DNA of 9,733 nucleotides from Actinomycetota bacterium (lineage in GTDB: Bacteria > Actinomycetota > Acidimicrobiia > Acidimicrobiales > JACDEA01): NCBI GenBank assembly GCA_013816725.1, contig JACDEA010000054.1, positions 1 to 9,733 of the forward strand, read 5' to 3'. Both the position numbers and the translations under genes were made by a program. Positions 5,358-9,733 of the stretch are shown here, in pieces (position 1 is the first letter of the stretch; the number at the start of each line of letters is the position of its first letter). The notes under the pieces were generated by a model. The model was not told the origin of the DNA. It saw only the letters and a list, made by a program, of their open reading frames with translations, and searched no databases.

Positions 5358-6840
5358 CTGTCTCCTTGCGCGCCTCCGGCACGACTGTCTCCTTGCGCGC
5401 CTCCGGCACGACTGTCTCCTTGCGCGCCTCCGGCACGACTGTCTCCTTGCGCGCCTCCGGCACGACTGTCTCCTTGCGCGCCTCCGGCACGACCGGGCGG
5501 GCTTTCCAGAAGTAGTTGTGGATGCCGTCGGCGGTCGACAGCTTGCGGAATGTCATCTCCACGCGGCCACCGATCCGCACCTCATCGGGTCGCACGTCGG
5601 TCAGCTCGACTGGCAGGCGCCCGCCGCCGTCGAAGTCGACGATGGCGAACACGATCGGCGGGCTGGGGGAGTAGGCCAGCCGGTCGACGGTGAACGTGGC
5701 GATCGTCCCGGCCACATCGGCCATGGGCACGGGCTCACCGCCCGACGGGCGGGGCGGGAGCTGCGGATCGCCACTGCCGGGGTCGCGGGCCGCGACGAAG
5801 CCGAACTTCCACTGCTCACTGCGACCGGCGGCCGACGCCGACAGTCGCGCCGGCTCGGGTCGCCGGGGTGGTTCCGTCGGCAGCACACCACGCCACGAAA
5901 GGAACTTCCCGTAGGGCACGTCGGCACCGGACTGCGCTTGCGCGGCCACCGGCCGCGGCGATCGCCGCGCGGCGATCGCATCGGTCGCTCGGAAGAGGGC
6001 GACGTCGGCGCCGTCGGCGAGGACGACCAGCGCGATGGTCTCGCCCGGCGCTGCGGTCTCCAGCGCGGCGGTGAGTAGCAGGAGCGGGTGGGCGGCACCG
6101 GTGTTGCCGATCCCGAGGTCGTCGACGATCGGCCGCTTCAGACGTCCGCCCGCGGCGCGGGCCGCCCGTCCGTGCAGCCCGGTGATCACGACCCGGTCGA
6201 CGGTGTCGGGCTCGACCCCCGCGGTCTTGAGCGCCTCTTGCCAGGCCCGCTGCCCCAGCGCGGTGTATTTCGTCTCACCGAACCGCTCCTCCCAGACCTT
6301 GGACCGGACGTCACCCGGCGTACGCCACCGGTCGAGGAACTCCGCCGTCATCGACGCGCCGCCCAGGAATTCGGCTATCAGACCGGTGTCGCCCACGATG
6401 ACCGCGGCGGCGCCGTCACCGCCGGCTGCCTCATCGCTGCTCCCGGGCAGGCCGGTACGCAGGTCGGCGGCGACGACGAGTTGGACGCCGGTGCTCCGCA
6501 GCGCGATCGAAAGCGCACCAATCGCTGACCGTTGCGCGCCGCCGAGATCGATGGCGGCGGCCCCGGCATCGAGGCGCAGGGCGGCGTGGATCGCGGTGGC
6601 GTTGGTCTTGTCGACGTAGGCGGGCGTGACGGTGGAGAACCACAGCGTGTCGGGTCGGATATCCGGAACCGACCGCAGCGCGAGCCGGCCGGCCTCGACG
6701 GCCATCGTCGTGGTGTCCTCGTCGTAGGAAGCGACGCTGCGAACGCCCTTCCCACCGCCGCTGCCGCTGACCGGCGCGATTGTGGCCAGATCGAGCCGCC
6801 CGCGTGGGATGTAGCCGGACGCCCCGACGATGCCTCGCAT
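5347..6840 (-). CDS. Cysteine-free HMG-CoA synthase/KAS III-like protein fused to a DUF35 OB-fold
   Basis: This encodes 497 aa in three parts. Residues 1 to about 285 have the thiolase fold of HMG-CoA synthase/FabH: MRGIVGASGYIPRGRLD, SYDEDTTTMAVEAGRLALRS, VVAADLRTG, GGDGAAAVIVGD, H223 in ITGLHGRAARAA and N246 in GIGNTGAAHP. Residues about 342-448 form a DUF35-type OB-fold (KFGFVAARD, VPMADVAGTIATFTVDRLAY, ELTDVRPDEVRIGGRVEMTF, NYFWKARP). Residues 450-494 are five copies of VVPEARKET. The nucleophile Cys position (DLGGAQRSAIGAL) carries Q103, and the protein has no cysteine at all, so it has neither the synthase nucleophile nor DUF35 zinc ligands. Archaeal HMGCS, DUF35 and thiolase form one complex; here two of these parts are fused and the thiolase gene follows, so a scaffold or channel role is inferred. 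It has no Shine-Dalgarno, and leaderless expression is possible. Confidence 0.85.
   Translation of the reverse strand: MRGIVGASGYIPRGRLDLATIAPVSGSGGGKGVRSVASYDEDTTTMAVEAGRLALRSVPDIRPDTLWFSTVTPAYVDKTNATAIHAALRLDAGAAAIDLGGAQRSAIGALSIALRSTGVQLVVAADLRTGLPGSSDEAAGGDGAAAVIVGDTGLIAEFLGGASMTAEFLDRWRTPGDVRSKVWEERFGETKYTALGQRAWQEALKTAGVEPDTVDRVVITGLHGRAARAAGGRLKRPIVDDLGIGNTGAAHPLLLLTAALETAAPGETIALVVLADGADVALFRATDAIAARRSPRPVAAQAQSGADVPYGKFLSWRGVLPTEPPRRPEPARLSASAAGRSEQWKFGFVAARDPGSGDPQLPPRPSGGEPVPMADVAGTIATFTVDRLAYSPSPPIVFAIVDFDGGGRLPVELTDVRPDEVRIGGRVEMTFRKLSTADGIHNYFWKARPVVPEARKETVVPEARKETVVPEARKETVVPEARKETVVPEARKETDVQ
5359..5493. repeat. 27-bp tandem repeat, five identical copies
   Basis: Five head-to-tail units lie at 5359-5385, 5386-5412, 5413-5439, 5440-5466 and 5467-5493, identical at every base including wobble positions. 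In the minus-strand gene each unit encodes VVPEARKET. Each unit contains GGAGG and AAGGAG on the coding strand, ten Shine-Dalgarno-like sites in 135 nt. The unit length is a multiple of three, so gain or loss of copies keeps the frame. The perfect identity points to recent expansion or ongoing homogenisation. There are no spacers, so it is not a CRISPR array. Confidence 0.97.
5362..5367 (-). promoter_or_regulatory. Shine-Dalgarno of the thiolase gene, inside the tandem repeat
   Basis: On the minus strand AAGGAG is followed by ACAG and the ATG at 5357. The 4-nt spacing is slightly short, but this is the strongest Shine-Dalgarno match before any gene of the operon. It belongs to the repeat copy closest to the thiolase; the four other copies carry the same hexamer further upstream. 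Confidence 0.7.
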
Positions 6841-6860
6841 ATCGCGCCATTCTGTACGAC
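6841..6860. promoter_or_regulatory. 20-bp divergent promoter between the operon and the P450 gene
   Basis: Forward, CATTCT (6848-6853) is followed by 7 nt and the P450 GTG. Reverse, CAGAAT (minus strand of 6849-6854) is followed by 8 nt and the operon ATG. Each keeps the A and final T of TANNNT but has C for the first T. Neither gene has a Shine-Dalgarno, so both transcripts may be leaderless. The boxes are weaker than those at 424-433, and the call rests mostly on spacing. Confidence 0.4.
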
Positions 6861-8018
6861 GTGCGCTTCGATCCGTACTCCGAGGAGTTTTTCGAGGACC
6901 CCACCGACGTCTACAAGTGGTTGCGCGACAACGCGCCCGTGTACCACAACGAGGAGCGGGGCTTCTGGGCGCTCTCGCGGTACGACGACGTTCTGCGCGC
7001 CCACCGCGACTGGCAGACCTTCAGCAGCACCCACGGTGTGTCGCTCGACGACCTCGTCGTGCCGGGCCCGTCCATCGCCAACAACGTGATCGTCATGGAC
7101 CCGCCCGAGCACGATCGCTTGCGGGCGCTGGTCAGCCGCGCCTTTACACCACGTGCGATCGCCAACTTCGAGCCGCTCGTGCGATCTGTGGAAGCCGATT
7201 TCCTCGATCGGCTGGACGGCCGGTCGGAGTTCGACATCGTCGCCGACTTCTCGGCGCCCTTTCCCGTCGAAGTCATCAGCGCGCTGCTCGGCGTGCCGCC
7301 CGACGGCCGCCAACAGATCCGCCACTGGACCGACGAGATGCTTCACCGCGAACCGGGGAACCCCAAGCCGCCCAAGTCGGCGTTCCGCGCCGCGATCGCG
7401 CTGGGCGGATACCTCTTCGAACTGGCCCAGGAGAAGGGCGGTCACCCGGGCGACGACATGATGAGCGCGCTGTGCGAGGCCGGCCTGAGCGACATCGAAG
7501 TGGCCAGCTTCGCGGTGTTGCTCGCCGCCGCCGGCAGCGAGACGGTGACCAAGCTCATCGGCAGCGCCGTCGTGCTGTTCGCCCGCAATCCAGATCAGTG
7601 GCGGCTCGTGCTCGACGACGCCGCCGCCATCCCCGGCGCCGTCGAAGAGGTGCTGCGATACGTGCCGCCGTCGCAATATCAAGGCCGCTACGCGGTGGCC
7701 GACGTCAGCTTCGAAGGCGTTACGATCCCCGCGGACACGCCGGTGCTGCTACTCACTGGATCGGCGACGCGCGACGAGCGGGCCTACGACCGGCCCGACC
7801 AGTTCGACATCACCCGCGACCACCACATCGCCCTCGGGTTCGGCCACGGCGCCCACGCGTGCATCGGCGCGCACCTCGCCCGGCTAGAAGCGCGCGTCGC
7901 TCTCGAGGAGATCCGCCGCCGCTGGCCAACGTTCGCGATCGACGAGGCCGGGCTGCGGCGGGTGACGATGTCCAACGTGGCCGGCTACGTGAACGTGCCC
8001 TTCTCGGTGACGGGCTAG
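6861..8018 (+). CDS. Cytochrome P450
   Basis: This encodes 385 aa from the GTG at 6861, a typical length for a soluble actinobacterial class I P450 fed by ferredoxin. The I-helix oxygen-activation motif is AAGSETV with T228, the K-helix ExxR is E263-V-L-R266, and the heme-binding loop FGHGAHACIGAHLARLE has the thiolate ligand C334. The N-terminus VRFDPYSEEFFEDPTDVYKW is in its usual place. Upstream ATGs in frame (for example at 6780) lie inside the divergent gene and would add non-homologous residues, so they are rejected. No ferredoxin or reductase gene is nearby. The substrate is unknown; divergence from a thiolase/CaiB operon suggests hydroxylation of a lipid, terpenoid or steroid before CoA activation. 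Its TAG overlaps the TAG of the convergent gene within CTAG at 8015-8018. Confidence 0.95.
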   Translation: MRFDPYSEEFFEDPTDVYKWLRDNAPVYHNEERGFWALSRYDDVLRAHRDWQTFSSTHGVSLDDLVVPGPSIANNVIVMDPPEHDRLRALVSRAFTPRAIANFEPLVRSVEADFLDRLDGRSEFDIVADFSAPFPVEVISALLGVPPDGRQQIRHWTDEMLHREPGNPKPPKSAFRAAIALGGYLFELAQEKGGHPGDDMMSALCEAGLSDIEVASFAVLLAAAGSETVTKLIGSAVVLFARNPDQWRLVLDDAAAIPGAVEEVLRYVPPSQYQGRYAVADVSFEGVTIPADTPVLLLTGSATRDERAYDRPDQFDITRDHHIALGFGHGAHACIGAHLARLEARVALEEIRRRWPTFAIDEAGLRRVTMSNVAGYVNVPFSVTG

Positions 8019-9142
8019 CGGGCGGCGTGGGCGGCGTTGCGGTAGCGCGTCGTGCTGTGCACCGGGTCCTTGTCGAACTCGGGGATCACCTTGGTGCCGA
8101 ACAGCTCGATGCACTCCATCGCCTCGTCGTGGCTGAGATGACTCGGGAAGCCGAACGACACCTGGTCGACGCCGGTCTGTTCGTAGGCCTTGAGCTGCTC
8201 GCATACCTCGTCGGGCGTGCCGCAGAGGAGACCGCCCATGTTGATGACACGCTCCACGCCTTCGCGGTCGAGTTGCAGCGGGGGATCGGGCCACACCGGG
8301 GCCCAGTCGGGCTTCGGGAACGTGTCGTGGTAGAGGCAAACGAGTGTGTAGAGGTAGCCGCGGTCGGGTTTGGCGGCCAGGTCGCGGGCGCGGTCGCCGT
8401 CTTCGAAACAGAGCACCGCGTTCGTCAGCATGATGTTGTCGTTGATGTAGCGGCCGACCGGCTCGGTGCAGTCGGCGATCCCCTGCTTGTACGAGTCGAT
8501 CATCGGCTTCATGTCGTGGATGGGGGAGAAGTTGAAGCCCAGCGCGCCGATGCCGAGTCTGCCGGCCTTCTCGAACGTGGGCGGGTTGCCGCAGGCGACC
8601 CACATCGGCGGATGCACGCCCCTGTAGGGCTTGGGCAGGATGTTGTGTGGCGTGTCGAGCTGGAAGTGCTGGCCTTGGAACGTGTAGTCCTCCAACTCCC
8701 ACATCTTGCGGAACTGCCAGATCACTTCGTCCCACTCGCTCTTGGTCGACGACGTGTCATCGATGTTGAAGGTGGCGACTTCGTGCGAGCCGGCGCCCCG
8801 TCCGGTGCCGAACTCGAAGCGGCCTGACGAAAGCTGGTCGAGCATCGTCACCCGCTCGGCGTTGCGCACGGGGTGGTTGACGCGCGGGCTGAGGTTGAAG
8901 ATCCCGGACCCGAGGTGGATGCGCTCGGTGCCCCGGAAGAGGTAGCCCATCATCACTTCGCTCGACGAGATGTGGCTGTACTCGGTGAGCGCGTGGTGCT
9001 CGGAGAACCAGGCGTATTTCCAGCCGGTCTTGTCGGCCAGTTCGACGAGTTCGGCCTCCCGCAGCAGCGCGGCGTGCTCGGCGTCCGGGTCGTGAGCGCC
9101 CGGCCCCGGCACGTACCCCTGTAGGAACAGCCCGAACTCCAC
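8015..9142 (-). CDS. LLM-class flavin-dependent oxidoreductase (luciferase-like)
   Basis: This encodes 375 aa from the GTG at 9142. It shows the bacterial luciferase-like TIM-barrel pattern: MEFGLFLQGY at strand 1, WKYAWFSEHHALTEYSHISS, IHLGSGIFNLSPRVNHPVRN, AERVTMLDQLSSGRFEFGTG plus RGAGS (the phosphate-binding region), and PKPYRGVHPPMWVACGNPPT. Such enzymes use FMNH2 or F420 for monooxygenation or hydride transfer; the cofactor cannot be told here. A Shine-Dalgarno-like GAGAGGG lies 5 nt upstream of the GTG. Similar enzymes occur in actinobacterial steroid and lipid catabolic clusters beside P450, DUF35 and Ltp thiolase genes, as here. It converges on the P450 gene and diverges from the nitronate monooxygenase gene across 163 bp. 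Confidence 0.92.
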   Translation of the reverse strand: MEFGLFLQGYVPGPGAHDPDAEHAALLREAELVELADKTGWKYAWFSEHHALTEYSHISSSEVMMGYLFRGTERIHLGSGIFNLSPRVNHPVRNAERVTMLDQLSSGRFEFGTGRGAGSHEVATFNIDDTSSTKSEWDEVIWQFRKMWELEDYTFQGQHFQLDTPHNILPKPYRGVHPPMWVACGNPPTFEKAGRLGIGALGFNFSPIHDMKPMIDSYKQGIADCTEPVGRYINDNIMLTNAVLCFEDGDRARDLAAKPDRGYLYTLVCLYHDTFPKPDWAPVWPDPPLQLDREGVERVINMGGLLCGTPDEVCEQLKAYEQTGVDQVSFGFPSHLSHDEAMECIELFGTKVIPEFDKDPVHSTTRYRNAAHAAR

Positions 9143-9147
9143 GAACG

Positions 9148-9154
9148 CCCTCTC
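9148..9154 (-). promoter_or_regulatory. Shine-Dalgarno of the LLM oxidoreductase
   Basis: On the minus strand GAGAGGG is followed by CGTTC and the GTG at 9142. It supports the GTG start, since no ATG is available at the conserved N-terminus. Confidence 0.55.
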
Positions 9155-9185
9155 TTCTCGCCGACTCTTCTGGCCTCAAAAGTGA

Positions 9186-9193
9186 AACCGGTT
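9186..9193. promoter_or_regulatory. AACCGGTT palindrome next to a minus-strand -10-like box
   Basis: The 8-bp perfect palindrome AACCGGTT overlaps a minus-strand TATAAC (9191-9196), a possible -10 box for the LLM gene with a leader of roughly 40 nt. The same octamer recurs at 9312-9319, exactly 126 bp away. No regulator is known to me for it, so its function is unproven. Confidence 0.3.
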
Positions 9194-9267
9194 ATAGAAA
9201 TGTAGCGGCCGCCGCCGTCGTCGGCCAGCCTGCGCGCGGCCACAAAGCCGCCGCCGGCGGCCGGGAC

Positions 9268-9273
9268 TAACGT
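9268..9273 (+). promoter_or_regulatory. -10 box of the nitronate monooxygenase gene
   Basis: TAACGT matches TANNNT. A start site about 7 nt downstream would fall inside the inverted repeat at 9275-9294, so a protein bound there would block transcription. No clear -35 is visible. Confidence 0.45.
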
Positions 9274-9274
9274 C

Positions 9275-9294
9275 CGCTAGAACACGTTCTAGCG
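9275..9294. promoter_or_regulatory. KstR-type TetR operator
   Basis: CGCTAGAACACGTTCTAGCG is an inverted repeat with perfect 9-bp arms around a 2-bp AC centre. Its core at 9278-9291, TAGAACACGTTCTA, fits the motif TNNAACNNGTTNNA described for KstR, the TetR-family repressor of cholesterol catabolism in mycobacteria and rhodococci. It sits between the -10 box and the Shine-Dalgarno of the nitronate monooxygenase gene, consistent with repression. The KstR gene is not in this window, and a related TetR protein could use the same half-sites. Confidence 0.7.
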
Positions 9295-9300
9295 AAGGGG
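9295..9300 (+). promoter_or_regulatory. Shine-Dalgarno of the nitronate monooxygenase gene
   Basis: AAGGGG lies 5 nt before the ATG at 9306, directly after the operator's right arm. It fixes the start and shows that this transcript has a leader. Confidence 0.6.
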
Positions 9301-9305
9301 CCGCC

Positions 9306-9733
9306 ATGCAGAACCGGTTGTGCGAGATGTTCGGCATCGAGTTTCCGATCTTCGCTTTCACGCACTGCCGGGATGTCGCCGCCGCCGTGAGCCGGGCCGG
9401 CGGCCTCGGCGTCCTCGGTGCGCTGGCGTTCAGCCCCGACCAGCTCGAGATCGAACTGAACTGGATCGACGAGCACGTCGAGGGCAAGCCCTACGGCGTC
9501 GACGTGGTGATGCCGGTCAAGAGCGTCGACCGTGAGCAGGGCCTGAGCGACACCAAGGACCTCTCGAGCCAGCTCTACGGGATGATCAGCAAGGCGCACT
9601 GGGACTACGCCGACAAGATCCTGGCCGACGCCGGCATCCCGCCGTTGCCCGAAGACGAGGAGAGCGGATCGGACCCGTTGAGCCAGGGCGTCCTCGGGTG
9701 GACCGAGGCCACCGGCTCGCCCCTGATCGACAT
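9306..9733 (+). CDS. Nitronate monooxygenase (2-nitropropane dioxygenase) family protein, cut by window end
   Basis: The first 142 codons are present and the frame is still open at the window edge. The N-terminus MQNRLCEMFGIEFPIFAFTH, then CRDVAAAVSRAGGLGVLGAL, is the typical first strand and FMN-barrel start of NPD-like flavin oxidoreductases. WIDEHVEGKPYGVDVVMPV is the next conserved block, after which comes a helical insertion (about residues 80-125) common in actinobacterial members. The catalytic His region lies beyond the window. Members oxidise nitronates or act as enoyl/keto reductases; IpdC of mycobacterial steroid-ring degradation belongs to this superfamily, so nitronate chemistry should not be assumed. 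The KstR-type operator at 9275-9294 suggests regulation by sterol or lipid CoA metabolites. The start is fixed by AAGGGG 5 nt upstream. Confidence 0.9.
   Translation, partial: MQNRLCEMFGIEFPIFAFTHCRDVAAAVSRAGGLGVLGALAFSPDQLEIELNWIDEHVEGKPYGVDVVMPVKSVDREQGLSDTKDLSSQLYGMISKAHWDYADKILADAGIPPLPEDEESGSDPLSQGVLGWTEATGSPLID
9312..9319. repeat. Second copy of the AACCGGTT octamer
   Basis: It is within codons 3-5 of the nitronate monooxygenase gene and identical to the octamer at 9186-9193, 126 bp upstream. The two copies flank the KstR-type operator. The copy may be a coding coincidence. Confidence 0.25.

Larger units (their letters stand above)
9143..9305. other. Divergent intergenic regulatory region
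   Basis: These 163 bp separate the LLM oxidoreductase (minus) from the nitronate monooxygenase gene (plus), and are the longest gene-free stretch in the window. They hold Shine-Dalgarno sites for both genes, a TATAAC -10-like box for the minus gene, a TAACGT -10 box and a 20-bp inverted repeat for the plus gene, an AACCGGTT octamer, and a GC-rich 12-bp palindrome GCCGCCGGCGGC at 9250-9261 of uncertain meaning. Confidence 0.7.

Noticed and set aside
5359..5493. CRISPR-like direct repeats
   Set aside because: The units are contiguous with no spacers, in frame in a coding sequence, and no cas genes are nearby.
5958..5979. Two GCGATCGC octamers (HIP1-like) 14 bp apart
   Set aside because: They are inside a coding linker rich in Ala/Arg/Asp codons in GC-rich DNA, and no further copies give a pattern.
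5122..6078. Long open frame on the plus strand opposite the thiolase and HMGCS/DUF35 genes
   Set aside because: It only has length because the repeat is open in several frames; its repetitive RLRHDCLLA translation is the antisense of the tandem repeat.
6780..6860. Longer P450 start at the ATG at 6780
   Set aside because: It would lie inside the divergent gene and add residues unlike any P450 N-terminus, while the GTG at 6861 begins at the usual VRFDPY.
9250..9261. GCCGCCGGCGGC palindrome as terminator or operator
   Set aside because: There is no T-run and GCC/GGC strings are common at this GC content, so chance is likely.
9176..9599. Minus-strand open frames over the start of the nitronate monooxygenase gene
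   Set aside because: They are shadows of a plus-strand gene with a recognisable flavoprotein N-terminus, Shine-Dalgarno and operator.

Overview
The window is GC-rich, densely coded chromosomal DNA from an actinobacterium. The evidence is the strong G/C bias at third codon positions, the TANNNT -10 boxes placed 6-7 nt before start codons (leaderless genes), GTG starts, and the gene content (SCP2-type thiolase with DUF35/OB-fold partner, CaiB, P450, luciferase-like oxidoreductase, an AAC-N2-GTT operator). An Acidimicrobiia- or Mycobacteriales-like lineage is my guess; no marker gene in the window settles it. I saw no mobile element, CRISPR array, tRNA or rRNA.

Layout. (1) 46-1037: a small actinobacterial protein of unknown function on the minus strand and a CoA-type Nudix hydrolase on the plus strand, divergent from a 23-bp gap in which two face-to-face -10 boxes share a TA. 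(2) 1071-2506: a BNR/Asp-box beta-propeller protein followed 2 bp later by a MoaD/ThiS-like protein whose GG is followed by an unusual 20-residue tail. (3) 6840-2471, minus strand: a four-gene operon with overlapping genes, in the order HMG-CoA-synthase-like/DUF35 fusion, SCP2-type thiolase, CaiB/BaiF CoA-transferase, DUF218 membrane protein. (4) 6861-8018: a cytochrome P450, divergent from the operon across only 20 bp. (5) 9142-8015: an LLM-class flavin oxidoreductase on the minus strand, convergent with the P450 through overlapping TAG stops. (6) 9306 to the window end: the first 142 codons of a nitronate monooxygenase family protein on the plus strand, under a KstR-type palindrome.

Taken together, regions 3-6 look like a CoA-thioester catabolic locus of the steroid/branched-lipid kind. 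The P450 and flavin enzymes would oxidise a hydrophobic substrate, CaiB would move CoA, and the thiolase with its fused pseudo-synthase/OB-fold partner would cleave or form the acyl-CoA. The substrate cannot be read from sequence.

The two most unusual features lie together. The HMG-CoA-synthase-like protein has no cysteine at all: a Gln sits at the nucleophile position and the DUF35 zinc ligands are missing. Its C-terminus is five perfect copies of a 27-bp repeat, each carrying two Shine-Dalgarno-like motifs, and the last copy is the ribosome-binding site of the downstream thiolase.
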